Below are positions 44,548 to 53,063 of a stretch of 64,000 bases of DNA, one piece after another. The stretch is from the NCBI RefSeq assembly GCF_016757735.1, contig NZ_CP068439.1:744001-808000 (forward strand), read 5' to 3'. The translations under genes and the position numbers were made by a program. The number at the start of each line of letters is the position of its first letter. The first letter of the stretch is position 1. This stretch comes from Aequorivita iocasae. GTDB taxonomy: Bacteria; Bacteroidota; Bacteroidia; Flavobacteriales; Flavobacteriaceae. The notes under the pieces were generated by a model that saw only the letters and a list, made by a program, of their open reading frames with translations, was not told the DNA's origin and searched no databases.

Positions 44548-46092
44548 TTATTTTATCAATTCACCATCTTTATCGTGAAAGTGATATTCGAGATACGTAT
44601 ATGCATCTCGAGGTTGGATTTTTACCCATTTTTTGTGCTCTAAAAACCATTTGGTACGCACACTCGGGAAACCTTTGGTTAAAAAGGCCGCTATAAAAGG
44701 ATGCGTATTGAGCGTTATCTTTTTATAGTCTTTTTTGAAAAGGCGTTTTACCTCTTCGTTAATTCTATTTATAACGATGATAGGTGCTTCAATCTCGCCG
44801 TCGCCTCCATAACTGGGGTCTTCTTCGCGAGTTTTTATGTTCATCTCTGGCCTAACTCGTTGGCGGGTTATCTGTATCAACCCGAATTTGCTGGGTGGAA
44901 GAATTTTGTGCTTTGCCCTGTCATCCTTCATTTCTTCGCGAAGGTGGTTGTAAAGCTGCTTGCGGTGATTGGCGTTTGCCAAATCGATAAAATCCACCAC
45001 AATAATTCCTCCCATATCGCGCAACCTTAGCTGTCTTGCCACTTCAGTGGCTGCAATCATATTCACTTCCAGCGCGGTGCCTTCCTGTGTTTTTTGCTTG
45101 TTGCTTCGGTTACCGCTGTTCACGTCTATTACGTGCATTGCTTCGGTGTGTTCTATAACTAGGTAAGCGCCTTTGCTACCTGATACTGTTTTTCCGAAGG
45201 AAGTTTTAATCTGCCGTTCAATTCCGAATTTTTCAAACATCGGAACATTGCTGTCATAAAACTTTACGATATTGTCTTTTTTCGGTGCAATTTCCTGCAC
45301 ATAATCTTTTATTTGCAAGTAAAGGGTTTCATCGTCAATATGTATTGCAGAGAATGAATCGTTAAACATATCGCGGATGATGGATGCGCCCCTGTTTAGC
45401 TCGCTCAGCACTTTTGAAGGGTGGTGCGCCCCTTGTAGCTTCTTACACATCGCCGTCCAGCGGTCCATAAGGTTCTGTAAATCTTTGTCCAGTTCTGCTA
45501 CTTTTTTGCCCTCGGCTACGGTGCGTATAATTACGCCAAATCCTTTAGGTTTTATACTTGTAATCAAGCGTTTTAACCTGTCTTTTTCTTCGTTGCTTTC
45601 TATTTTTTGTGAAACAGAAACGCGGTCTGAAAACGGAACCAAAACAATATATCTTCCGGCTATGGAAAGCTCGGAGCTTATACGTGGACCTTTTGTGGAA
45701 ATGGGTTCTTTTACAATTTGAACCAAGATGGATTGATTGCTTTTTAGGGCATCATTTAAGTTGCCATTCTTATCAATCTCTTTTTCGAATGGAAAATTAT
45801 TTAAGGTGTAATCCTTTAACTTACCTGAGCTTACGCTTTTCACAAATTTCAATTGCGAAAGCACTTTTGGCCCGAGATCGTGATAGTGTAAAAAACCATC
45901 TTTCTCGTAGCCCACATTTACAAAGGCGGCGTTTAGGCCCGGGACTGTTTTACGTATTTTGGCAAGAAATATGTCGCCAACGGTAAAATTGTTGTCCTCT
46001 TCCTCTTTGTGGAGCTCTATAAGCTTTCCATCCTTTAATAGGGCAAAATCAACTTCTTGTGAACCGGACCTAATAAATAATTCGTAGTTCAC
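44548..46092 (-). CDS. rng: Ribonuclease E/G family endoribonuclease (RNase G)
   Basis: A 514-residue RNase G. The N-terminal S1 domain (about 35-115) contains GDIFLAKIRKTVPGLNAAFVNVGYEKDGFLH. The catalytic region has SYLVIEHTEAMHVIDVNSGN-type residues, namely HVIDVNSG with the magnesium-binding Asp, and IIVVDFID with the second Asp. The zinc-link CPxC of RNase E is not evident. These enzymes process 16S rRNA 5' ends and decay mRNA. A perfect palindrome lies 18 bp upstream of the start codon. Confidence 0.95.
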   Translation of the reverse strand: MNYELFIRSGSQEVDFALLKDGKLIELHKEEEDNNFTVGDIFLAKIRKTVPGLNAAFVNVGYEKDGFLHYHDLGPKVLSQLKFVKSVSSGKLKDYTLNNFPFEKEIDKNGNLNDALKSNQSILVQIVKEPISTKGPRISSELSIAGRYIVLVPFSDRVSVSQKIESNEEKDRLKRLITSIKPKGFGVIIRTVAEGKKVAELDKDLQNLMDRWTAMCKKLQGAHHPSKVLSELNRGASIIRDMFNDSFSAIHIDDETLYLQIKDYVQEIAPKKDNIVKFYDSNVPMFEKFGIERQIKTSFGKTVSGSKGAYLVIEHTEAMHVIDVNSGNRSNKQKTQEGTALEVNMIAATEVARQLRLRDMGGIIVVDFIDLANANHRKQLYNHLREEMKDDRAKHKILPPSKFGLIQITRQRVRPEMNIKTREEDPSYGGDGEIEAPIIVINRINEEVKRLFKKDYKKITLNTHPFIAAFLTKGFPSVRTKWFLEHKKWVKIQPRDAYTYLEYHFHDKDGELIK

Positions 46093-46109
46093 GTTACATT
46101 AATTTTGTT

Positions 46110-46130
46110 GTCCCGAATTCAATTCGGGAC
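46110..46130. repeat. Perfect 21-bp palindrome upstream of rng
   Basis: GTCCCGAATT and AATTCGGGAC flank a single central C. It is 18 bp upstream of the rng start codon. It lacks a T tract, and a hairpin without a loop of at least three bases would have to open its central A/T pairs. It could be a protein-binding site or a small repeat of the chromosome. Confidence 0.75.
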
Positions 46131-46301
46131 TAATTAAACAATATTTTTCACAGATTTCATATAAAAATCCGGCGAAACTGCACCCAAACCAAAAGCCGGC
46201 TGTTGCAATCTCATTTTCAAAGAACGATTTTTCGTTTGTTTTATTCGGAAATAGCGCCAAAAAAGCAAAATTTCCAAAACACTTTTAAAACAGAAAAAGT
46301 A

Positions 46302-46322
46302 GTTTAGAAACTACTTTTTCTT
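46302..46322 (-). terminator. Hairpin terminator overlapping the end of the small ribosomal protein gene
   Basis: On the minus strand AAAAAGTAGTTT pairs with AAACTACTTTTT around a 2-nt gap, and more T residues follow. The TAG stop codon of the 30-residue gene is part of the stem. Confidence 0.65.
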
Positions 46323-46403
46323 TTTGTGGCGGTTAGCGCGACGTCTTTTCTTGCGCTTGTGAGTCGCTACCTTATGTCTTTTTCTTTTTTTACCACTTGG
46401 CAT
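46311..46403 (-). CDS. 30-residue very basic protein, AURKAIP1/COX24-type small ribosomal protein (bS22-like)
   Basis: The minus strand encodes 30 residues from the ATG at 46403 to a TAG at 46311. It begins MPSGKKRKRHKVATHKRKK and continues with RRRANRHKKKK; 20 of 30 residues are Lys, Arg or His. This composition and the KKRKRHK...KRKKRRRANRHKK pattern match the AURKAIP1/COX24 domain, found in mitochondrial and some bacterial small-subunit proteins (bS22 in actinobacteria). It would bind 16S rRNA. It lies 43 bp after the HU gene on the same strand, ends in a terminator hairpin, and is easily missed because of its size. Confidence 0.8.
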   Translation of the reverse strand: MPSGKKRKRHKVATHKRKKRRRANRHKKKK

Positions 46404-46446
46404 ACTAAAGTCTTTTTTAATGTTCCAAAAGCGGAACGGGTTAGAA

Positions 46447-46737
46447 TTATTTTACGTCCACGTTGGTCTTTACACCTTCAACAAAAACTTTTGCAGGTTT
46501 AAAGGCCGGAATATTGTGAGCTGGTATTTTAATCGTTGTGTTTTTTGAGATGTTTCTTCCTGTTTTCTCAGCTCTTGTTTTAATAATAAAGCTTCCAAAA
46601 CCTCTTAAATACACATTGTCTCCACCTTCCAAAGAATTTTTCACTTCTTCCATAAAGGTCTCAACTGTAGCTTGTACTTCATTCTTTTCCATTCCTAGCT
46701 TTTCTGAAATCTTTGCTACGATATCTGCTTTCGTCAT
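46447..46737 (-). CDS. HU/IHF-family DNA-binding protein
   Basis: A 96-residue histone-like protein. It begins MTKADIVAKISEKLGM (helix 1), has VETFMEEVKNSLEGGDNVYLRGFGSFIIKTRAEKTGRN across the saddle and the DNA-binding arm RNISKNTTIKIPAHNIPAFKPAKVF. The arm keeps the Pro that intercalates into DNA (IPAH). It bends DNA and organises the nucleoid. It has a strong housekeeping promoter and is divergent from mutY. Confidence 0.96.
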   Translation of the reverse strand: MTKADIVAKISEKLGMEKNEVQATVETFMEEVKNSLEGGDNVYLRGFGSFIIKTRAEKTGRNISKNTTIKIPAHNIPAFKPAKVFVEGVKTNVDVK

Positions 46738-46789
46738 TACTTATAAATTTTAATTAATTATTCTTTTACTAGATTTTTTTTAGAGACCG

Positions 46790-46822
46790 CAAATATACAT
46801 ATTTTAAAATCAATAATTCAAA
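46790..46822 (-). promoter_or_regulatory. Promoter of the HU gene
   Basis: On the minus strand TTTG (46822-46819), a 21-nt spacer and TATATTTG (46797-46790) fit the Bacteroidota consensus. The -7 element is 53 nt before the start codon. Confidence 0.65.
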
Positions 46823-46867
46823 CCTTAATCCTTTAAAATTTAATGGGATATAGATTAATTTTACCCA

Positions 46868-47932
46868 ATGCCAAAAATAAAGCTTGATTTTTCCAACAAA
46901 CTCATTACGTGGTATTTACACAACAAACGTGACTTGCCATGGCGGAATACCGCAAATCCGTACCACATATGGCTTTCTGAAATTATGCTGCAGCAGACAC
47001 GTGTTTTGCAGGGTTTGCCCTACTATTTAAAGTTTATTGAAGCCTATCCAAAAGTGGAAGATTTAGCGACTGCAACCGAAGAGGAAGTACTGAAAAACTG
47101 GCAAGGACTGGGCTACTATTCGAGAGCACGCAATCTGCATGCAACCGCAAAATGGATTTCGGAAGAATTTAACGGTGTATTCCCAAACAACTACCAGGAT
47201 TTATTAAAATTAAAAGGCGTGGGCGATTATACCGCCAGTGCAATCGCCAGCATTTCATTTAACCAACCCGAAGCGGTTGTGGATGGAAATGTATATCGTG
47301 TGCTATCCCGGGTTTTTGGAATTTCCACTCCTATTAATATAGGCCCAGGGCAAAAGGAATTTAAAAAGCTTGCGCAACAATTGATAGACACCACCCAGCC
47401 CGGCATATACAACCAAGCGATTATGGAATTTGGCGCGCGGTACTGTGTACCACAAAACCCCGATTGCCCCAACTGTATTTTTAATGACAGTTGCATAGCT
47501 TTTCAGCAAAAAAAAGTGGCGGAGCTTCCGGTGAAAATAAAGGGAAAACCGGTGAAAAAAAGATATTTCAACTATTTGGTAATCCTTTCGGAAAACGAAC
47601 GTACCATGCTGCAGCAACGTCTCGGAAAAGGAATATGGCACAAGCTGTATGAATTTCCTTTGATTGAAACTTCGGAAGAAATCACCCTTGCCGTTTTAAA
47701 AAAACTTCCACAGTTTCAAGATTTTTCAAAAAAGCTGAATATTGAAAATATTTCCCTTTTTAATGAAAAACCAGTTGTCCACAAACTTTCGCACCAACAT
47801 TTATATACGCGCTTTTGGATTGTTGAAACTTCGGAAGCAAGTGAAAGCACAATCCCAATATCTGACGTAAAAAATTATGCAGTCCCTGTTTTGATAGAAA
47901 ATTTTGTTTCAGAGTTTTTTGAAAATTATTGA
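46868..47932 (+). CDS. mutY: A/G-specific adenine glycosylase
   Basis: A 354-residue base-excision enzyme that removes adenine opposite 8-oxoguanine. The catalytic Glu is in WLSEIMLQQTRV (about 37-48). The helix-hairpin-helix LKGVGDYTASAIASIS (about 115-130) is followed by VVDGNVYRVLSR with the catalytic Asp. The 4Fe-4S cluster Cys set is CVPQNPDCPNCIFNDSC (about 195-213). The C-terminal NUDIX-like domain (about 230-354) recognises 8-oxoG and is somewhat divergent. It opens the mutY-ssb-gldE-gldD run. Confidence 0.97.
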   Translation: MPKIKLDFSNKLITWYLHNKRDLPWRNTANPYHIWLSEIMLQQTRVLQGLPYYLKFIEAYPKVEDLATATEEEVLKNWQGLGYYSRARNLHATAKWISEEFNGVFPNNYQDLLKLKGVGDYTASAIASISFNQPEAVVDGNVYRVLSRVFGISTPINIGPGQKEFKKLAQQLIDTTQPGIYNQAIMEFGARYCVPQNPDCPNCIFNDSCIAFQQKKVAELPVKIKGKPVKKRYFNYLVILSENERTMLQQRLGKGIWHKLYEFPLIETSEEITLAVLKKLPQFQDFSKKLNIENISLFNEKPVVHKLSHQHLYTRFWIVETSEASESTIPISDVKNYAVPVLIENFVSEFFENY

Positions 47933-47982
47933 TTTTGCCCTTTTTATTATGCGAAAAATCAGTTCATATAAAAACTTAAAAA

Positions 47983-48015
47983 TTGATTATATTTAAAACG
48001 CAAAATTTACCTTTG
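47983..48015 (+). promoter_or_regulatory. ssb promoter
   Basis: TTG at 47983-47985, a 22-nt spacer and TACCTTTG at 48008-48015 match TTG-N17-23-TAnnTTTG. The -7 element ends 22 nt before the ssb start codon. Confidence 0.65.
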
Positions 48016-48037
48016 CATAAATTGAAAAGTTACAATT

Positions 48038-48493
48038 ATGAGTGCAACATTGAACAAAGTAATGTTGATTGGGCATACCGGCGATGATGTGAAAATGCAT
48101 TATTTTGAAGGCGGAAACAGCTTGGGCCGTTTCCCCCTTGCTACCAATGAAACATATACAAACAAAACGACAAACGAACGTGTAACAAATACAGAGTGGC
48201 ACAACATCGTGGTTCGGAACAAGGCTGCCGAAATCTGTGAAAAATATTTAAAAAAAGGCGATATGGTCTATATTGAGGGCCGCCTAAAAACCCGTAAATG
48301 GCAAGATGACAAAGGAATGGATAGATACAGCACCGAGATTCATTGTACCGATTTTACGTTCTTGACACCTAAGGGCGAGAGCAATAACACGGGCAGCGGC
48401 ATCACAGGACAAGCTTCCCAAAAGCCACAGTCATCGTCAGCGCCCCAAAACAATACTTCAGTTTCTGAAGAAGAGGATGATCTTCCTTTTTAA
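48038..48493 (+). CDS. ssb: Single-stranded DNA-binding protein
   Basis: A 151-residue SSB with an OB fold (about 1-108): LNKVMLIGHTGDDVKMHYFEGGN, TEWHNIVVRNKAAEICEKYLKKGDMVYIEGRLKTRKWQD and TEIHCTDFTFL. A disordered Gln/Ser/Asn-rich linker leads to the acidic tip SEEEDDLPF, which recruits repair and replication partners. It binds ssDNA as a tetramer. It is followed by gldE after 21 bp. Confidence 0.96.
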   Translation: MSATLNKVMLIGHTGDDVKMHYFEGGNSLGRFPLATNETYTNKTTNERVTNTEWHNIVVRNKAAEICEKYLKKGDMVYIEGRLKTRKWQDDKGMDRYSTEIHCTDFTFLTPKGESNNTGSGITGQASQKPQSSSAPQNNTSVSEEEDDLPF

Positions 48494-48514
48494 TGTTTAA
48501 CTAAAACCAATACC

Positions 48515-49837
48515 TTGGACACGGAGCCCCCTGGTTTACTTTTCTTTTTTAATGTTTTGGATGTTGCCCAAATAACAAGTGGCGTAATGCTGGTTGTTCT
48601 TTTAGCCTGTTCGGCCCTTATTTCTGGTGCCGAGGTGGCTTTCTTTTCTTTAACTTCCTCTGATTTTGAAACCAACGAAGAAAAAACAATTGCAAAAAAA
48701 CTGGGCATTGTCCAGCGCTTGCTCGCACGGCCAAAGAAATTGCTGGCCACTATTTTGGTCGCCAACAATTTTATAAATATCGCCATCGTGCTACTTTTTG
48801 ATTCCCTGAGCGATGATCTGTTTTCGGGAATTGAATCAAATTTTTACGGAATTGACGTTCGCTTTATTCTGGAAGTGGGTGTGGTAACGTTCTTTATTTT
48901 GCTTTTTGGTGAAATCCTTCCGAAGATATACGCCAACCGTAACCGAATCTCGTTTGCAGTATTTATGGCACAACCGCTGAACGTTTTAGACACTTTACTC
49001 TCGCCAATTAGTTTACCGATGCGCTCCGCTACTATTTATCTTCACGACCGCTACGGAAAACAGAAATCGAACATCAGTGTAGATCATTTATCGCAAGCGC
49101 TCGAACTTTCCAACCAAGATACCACTTTTGAGGAGCAGAAAATTTTGCAAGGAATTGTGACCTTCGGAAATACCGACACCAAACAGGTGATGAAAAACCG
49201 GATGGATATTTTTGCCCTGAACGAGGAGCAGCCTTTTAAGGAAATTCTGCCCGAAATTATCCAGCACGGCTATTCGCGCATCCCTGTTTACAAAGATAGT
49301 ATGGACAACATTACGGGTATTCTATATGTGAAGGACTTGATACCTTATACAGACCGTAAAATATTGGACTGGAAAACACTTAAACGTGAAGCGTATTTTG
49401 TTCCCGAAAACAAAAAACTGGACGATTTGCTCAATGAATTCAAGCAAATGAAGATGCACCTTGCCATTGTTGTGGATGAATATGGAGGCACCAGCGGGTT
49501 AATTTCTTTGGAAGATATTATCGAAGAAATTGTGGGAGAAATAAGCGACGAGTTTGACGATGAAGATTTGATTTTTTCAAAGTTAGATGACAATACGTTC
49601 GTTTTTGAAGGGAAAACCCCGTTGAAAGATTTTTATAAAGTGATAAAACCAGAGGATCCCGAGATTTTTGAAGAGGAAAAGGGAGAGGCCGAAACACTTG
49701 CCGGTTTCCTCTTGGAAATTTCAAAAGGATTTCCAAAAAAAAACGAAGTAATATCTTTCCACCATTATGCGTTTACCATTGAAGCGTTTGAAGGCAAACG
49801 CATCAAACAAATAAAACTTTCCATTGAAAATAAATAG
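48515..49837 (+). CDS. gldE: Gliding-motility-associated membrane protein GldE
   Basis: A 440-residue protein. The N-terminal DUF21/CNNM-type membrane domain (about 20-200) has four hydrophobic segments with SALISGAEVAFFSL and LFGEILPKIYANRNR. A CBS-domain pair follows (about 215-350), including GYSRIPVYKDSMDNITGILYVKDL and VVDEYGGTSGLISLEDIIEEIVGEI. A C-terminal CorC_HlyC domain ends IKLSIENK. GldE is related to CorC-type transporters and works with GldD in gliding and T9SS. The start is a TTG at 48515, since no ATG is close. It overlaps gldD by 14 bp. Confidence 0.93.
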   Translation: MDTEPPGLLFFFNVLDVAQITSGVMLVVLLACSALISGAEVAFFSLTSSDFETNEEKTIAKKLGIVQRLLARPKKLLATILVANNFINIAIVLLFDSLSDDLFSGIESNFYGIDVRFILEVGVVTFFILLFGEILPKIYANRNRISFAVFMAQPLNVLDTLLSPISLPMRSATIYLHDRYGKQKSNISVDHLSQALELSNQDTTFEEQKILQGIVTFGNTDTKQVMKNRMDIFALNEEQPFKEILPEIIQHGYSRIPVYKDSMDNITGILYVKDLIPYTDRKILDWKTLKREAYFVPENKKLDDLLNEFKQMKMHLAIVVDEYGGTSGLISLEDIIEEIVGEISDEFDDEDLIFSKLDDNTFVFEGKTPLKDFYKVIKPEDPEIFEEEKGEAETLAGFLLEISKGFPKKNEVISFHHYAFTIEAFEGKRIKQIKLSIENK

Positions 49838-50387
49838 TTACATTTTCCTTTTAATTTCCAACTTTTTCATCTTTGCTTCCTGTGAGGACGATGTTTTGGT
49901 GAAGCCTTCAGCTATGCTGCGCCTGGATTACCCAAAACCTGAATACCGTACTTTGAATACTGACTGTCCCTATTCTTTTTCAGTAAATAAAAACACTACA
50001 ATTTTCAACAAAAAAAAATGTGGGACAAACATCTATTACCCAGAAATGAAGGCCACTCTGTATATAACCTATCAAGGCGTTCGGAATAACAATTTGGACT
50101 CCTTGCTGCAAGACGCCCAAAAACTGGCTTACGACCATACCATAAAAGCAAATAGCATACCTGAGCAACCCTATGTAAATCCAGACAAAAAGGTTTATGG
50201 CATGTTTTATATGATAAATGGAAACGCCGCTACCCAAGCTGAGTTTTACGCAACCGATAGCACTAACCATTTTTTGAACGGCGCCCTTTATTTTGACGCC
50301 AAGCCAAATTTCGATTCCATATATCCTGCAGTGGTTTACCTGCGCGAGGATATTCGGAAGTTGATGGAGACAATCACTTGGAAATAA
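49824..50387 (+). CDS. gldD: Gliding-motility lipoprotein GldD
   Basis: A 187-residue lipoprotein with signal LISNFFIFASC (lipid Cys near residue 20) and the GldD family blocks LRLDYPKPEYRTLNTDCPYSF, NIYYPEMKATLYITYQGV and GNAATQAEFYATDSTNHFLNGALYF. GldD is needed for gliding motility in Flavobacterium and is a part of the machinery linked to T9SS. The start is a TTG at 49824 inside the gldE gene, 14 bp before its stop, so translation of the two is coupled. Confidence 0.94.
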   Translation: MKINSYIFLLISNFFIFASCEDDVLVKPSAMLRLDYPKPEYRTLNTDCPYSFSVNKNTTIFNKKKCGTNIYYPEMKATLYITYQGVRNNNLDSLLQDAQKLAYDHTIKANSIPEQPYVNPDKKVYGMFYMINGNAATQAEFYATDSTNHFLNGALYFDAKPNFDSIYPAVVYLREDIRKLMETITWK

Positions 50388-50479
50388 AACCGTTTCAGCT
50401 CTCTTGGAAAAAAAGTTAACAATCCATTTGTAAAAGGTTCAGCAAGTTTTTGTAACTTTTGACTGTAAAACCCATAATT

Positions 50480-50935
50480 ATGTTTAAAGTATATTCCCGT
50501 TACGGCGTATGGATTGCGATAGTTCTTATTGCATATTTTCTTATTTTAAAATTATTTGGCCTTCACCAATACCCAGTATTGAGCTCATTGAATGGGCTAA
50601 TTTTTGGTTTTGGAATATACATGGCCCTAAAAAAATACACCTCCCGAAAAAGCAAGTTTCACTATGAAAAGGGATTTGAGGTAGGTTTGCTTTCTGGCGG
50701 AATAGCCTCTATACTCTTTACAATTTTTATGGCTGTTTATATGTATCAAATAGATGCCGAATTTGCCGAAAACATTATGGATGTTTGGAACTTAGAATAC
50801 GATATGGGAACCCTCATGCTCGTACTATCTATTTTAATAATGGGCTTTTCTACCACTTTAGTTTTAACACTTGCTTTTATGCAACTTCTCAAAAATTCCT
50901 GGAATACCCAAGACGGGAATCGAAACACCTTTTAA
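50480..50935 (+). CDS. DUF4199 family membrane protein
   Basis: A 151-residue membrane protein with four hydrophobic helices. The DUF4199 signature appears as KKYTSRKSKFHYEKGFEVGLLSGGIASILFTIFMAVYMYQIDAEFAENI, with helix 3 centred on the Gly-Gly pair. The start is the ATG at 50480 (MFKVYSRYGVW); a TTG at 50459 is possible but less likely. Function is unknown. It follows gldD after 92 bp. Confidence 0.82.
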   Translation: MFKVYSRYGVWIAIVLIAYFLILKLFGLHQYPVLSSLNGLIFGFGIYMALKKYTSRKSKFHYEKGFEVGLLSGGIASILFTIFMAVYMYQIDAEFAENIMDVWNLEYDMGTLMLVLSILIMGFSTTLVLTLAFMQLLKNSWNTQDGNRNTF

Positions 50936-51025
50936 AAAAACGTTACCCAAAGCAGAATGAGGTACCAAAACTAAAACCAATAGAATATCTGAACAATTGG
51001 CTTTTAAAAGATTAAATAAAAATAC

Positions 51026-51056
51026 TTTGTTGTTTCCTTTTTAAAAATTATATTTG
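51026..51056 (+). promoter_or_regulatory. rplU promoter
   Basis: TTTG at 51026-51029, a 19-nt spacer and TATATTTG at 51049-51056 match the housekeeping consensus of Bacteroidota. It should drive rplU and rpmA, with a leader of about 55 nt. Confidence 0.75.
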
Positions 51057-51116
51057 CACCCGCTTTTACCGGACGGTAGAAGCATTTTGTTTAACTAATT
51101 TTATAAACGATTCGCT

Positions 51117-51866
51117 ATGTACGCAATTGTAGAGATAGCAGGGCAGCAAGTAAAAGTTGCGAAAGACCAAAAGGTTTTTGTAAATCGTTTGCCAGTAGAA
51201 GAAGGAAAAAAAGTGTCTTTTGACAATGTACTTCTTATTGGTGACGGAGACAACATAACCATTGGCGCCCCGGCTATAAACGGCGCTCAAATAGGAGCCA
51301 AAGTCGTAAAGCACCTTAAAGGTGACAAGGTTATAGTTTTCAAAAAGAAAAGAAGAAAAGGTTTCCGTAAGAAAAACGGACACCGTCAGTATCTTTCTGA
51401 AATCATAATCGAGAGCATTGTAGCTTCAGGAGCTACTCCTGCTAAAAAGGAAGAGGCTAAAAAAGCCGCTCCAAAAAAAGAAACCAAAGCAGCCGCTCCA
51501 AAAGCAAAAGCTGAAACCAAAAAAGTCGAACCAAAATCCAAAAAAGATGTTGAAGTAAGCGAAAACTTGGTGACACGTGCAGAGCACCGCGCTGAAGACG
51601 CACAAATCGAAATAAACATCGATAAAGTGCTCCACAGCATTGGTACTGCAACCAAAGCTGAGGCAGATGATTTAAAACAAATCAACGGTATTGGCCCAGC
51701 CTACGAAGCTAGACTTAACGAAGTAGGCATCTATACTTGGGAGCAGATCAGTAAGCTTAAAGCGGCAGACCGCGAAGAGCTTTCAGCAATCGACGGAATT
51801 ACCCGCGATAAGATTGAAGCAGACGAGTGGGTTAAGCAAGCGAAGGAATTGTTGAAAAACAAATAA
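51117..51866 (+). CDS. rplU: Ribosomal protein L21 with C-terminal helix-hairpin-helix extension
   Basis: A 249-residue protein; ordinary L21 has about 103. Residues 1-103 are canonical (MYAIVEIAGQQVKVAKDQKVFVNRLPVEEG ... KVIVFKKKRRKGFRKKNGHRQYLSEIIIESI). An Ala/Lys/Pro-rich linker (about 104-145) leads to a helix-hairpin-helix region (about 180-249) with LKQINGIGPAYEARLNEVGIYTWEQISKLKAADREELSAIDGIT, as in other nucleic-acid-binding HhH domains. The frame is continuous, so it is a fusion and not a misread. Such an extension is known in Flavobacteriia; its purpose is unclear. Confidence 0.96.
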   Translation: MYAIVEIAGQQVKVAKDQKVFVNRLPVEEGKKVSFDNVLLIGDGDNITIGAPAINGAQIGAKVVKHLKGDKVIVFKKKRRKGFRKKNGHRQYLSEIIIESIVASGATPAKKEEAKKAAPKKETKAAAPKAKAETKKVEPKSKKDVEVSENLVTRAEHRAEDAQIEINIDKVLHSIGTATKAEADDLKQINGIGPAYEARLNEVGIYTWEQISKLKAADREELSAIDGITRDKIEADEWVKQAKELLKNK

Positions 51867-51897
51867 ACCGAAATCATTAATTAAAAAAGTATAAACC

Positions 51898-52161
51898 ATG
51901 GCTCACAAAAAAGGAGTTGGTAGTTCCAAAAACGGTCGCGAATCAGAATCGAAACGTCTTGGCGTTAAGATTTTCGGAGGACAGGCTGCTATTGCAGGAA
52001 ATATCATCGTAAGACAAAGAGGATATACGCACCACCCAGGTGAAAACGTATATGGTGGTAAAGATCACACTTTACACGCACAAGTGGATGGTGTTGTAAA
52101 ATTTACCAAAAAGAAAGATAACAAGAGCTACGTTTCTATCGTTCCGAACGCTGAGGCTTAG
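51898..52161 (+). CDS. rpmA: Ribosomal protein L27
   Basis: An 87-residue protein beginning [24 protein letters not shown], the L27 N-terminus that reaches the peptidyl-transferase centre. [44 protein letters not shown] follows. There is no Firmicutes-type N-terminal cleavage extension. It lies 31 bp after rplU and ends the unit at a terminator. Confidence 0.98.
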   Translation: MAHKKGVGSSKNGRESESKRLGVKIFGGQAAIAGNIIVRQRGYTHHPGENVYGGKDHTLHAQVDGVVKFTKKKDNKSYVSIVPNAEA

Positions 52162-52186
52162 TAATACACTTGTTTGATAATAAATA

Positions 52187-52217
52187 AAAACCTTCACGTT
52201 AATGTGGAGGTTTTTTT
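52187..52217 (+). terminator. Rho-independent terminator after rpmA
   Basis: AAACCTTCAC pairs with GTGGAGGTTT, with one mismatch, around a 6-nt loop, and a run of seven T follows. It overlaps the 3' end of the convergent transglutaminase gene. Confidence 0.85.
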
Positions 52218-52869
52218 ATTTTATAATTTTCTGAAATTCTGTAAGTGAAATAGAATTTTTTATCAGCGTCCACCGTTGCGATTCGGGATAGTGAGTATAT
52301 ATAAAATCAGCAGGATTTGTCAAGAACCAAAAATCATCGGGCCCATTGCCATTGCCATAGCTTATAGCCCAAGTAATATCAAGCAGTTGCCACTGTCCGT
52401 TTACGAATACAGCATTCCATGTGTGGTTGGGCTGCATGTTTTTTTGAACTTTCCCCGAATAATCTTTTGTGAAACCATGCACCACTTCAGCTGAAATACC
52501 AACATCCGCACAAAGTCTTGTAAAAAGAAACGCATAGCCACCGCAAAGCGCCATCTTTCGTTCTAAAACTTTTTTGATTACATTTTCTTCGGAAATATAA
52601 ATTTTCTTTTGAAGCTTTGGGCTGAGTCTTAATTCGTTATCATAAGAAATATTGGAAGCTATCCATTTATAAATTGCAAAGACCCTTTCCTTATCGGAAG
52701 TTGCGTTTTTTGTGATTGAAGAAGCGAGTTTAGCAGTAGAAAAAGTAGCTTTATTACTATGGAAAAAAGATTTTTCATTACTGTGGTCTTTTCCAATTAT
52801 AGAACCTATTTGTCCAATGGAATTAACCGCAAAACCTAAAAAAAATATAATTATCAATCGCTTTCGCAT
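52216..52869 (-). CDS. Secreted transglutaminase-like cysteine protein
   Basis: A 217-residue protein starting at the ATG at 52869 (MRKRLIIIFFLGF), which gives a signal peptide ending NSIGQ. The transglutaminase-like catalytic triad is present: C109 in MALCGGYAFLF, H149 in PNHTWNAVF and D164 in LLDITWAIS. DKERVFAIYKWIASNISYDNE is the typical leading helix of the superfamily. Bacterial members are usually proteases or amidases acting in the periplasm; the substrate is unknown. It converges on rpmA. Confidence 0.9.
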   Translation of the reverse strand: MRKRLIIIFFLGFAVNSIGQIGSIIGKDHSNEKSFFHSNKATFSTAKLASSITKNATSDKERVFAIYKWIASNISYDNELRLSPKLQKKIYISEENVIKKVLERKMALCGGYAFLFTRLCADVGISAEVVHGFTKDYSGKVQKNMQPNHTWNAVFVNGQWQLLDITWAISYGNGNGPDDFWFLTNPADFIYTHYPESQRWTLIKNSISLTEFQKIIK

Positions 52870-53063
52870 AAATCTAAACTGATTTACTTGAAAACGCAAA
52901 TACTAAAAACATATTGAAAAGGAAGGTGTTAAAACTTATTTGGCAATTCCTTCAAATCATTTTCCGAAACAATAAGCTAGCCCTCTTTCGGCAATCGGGC
53001 TCAATATTCATTATAAAGTGGTATTTTAGTGCCCTTGAGATAATTTTTTTGAATATTTTTTGA

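Noticed and set aside
50785-51015. Plus-strand frame across the end of the DUF4199 gene
   Set aside because: It begins inside DUF4199 in another frame and has no domain or proper leader; the rplU promoter lies just after.
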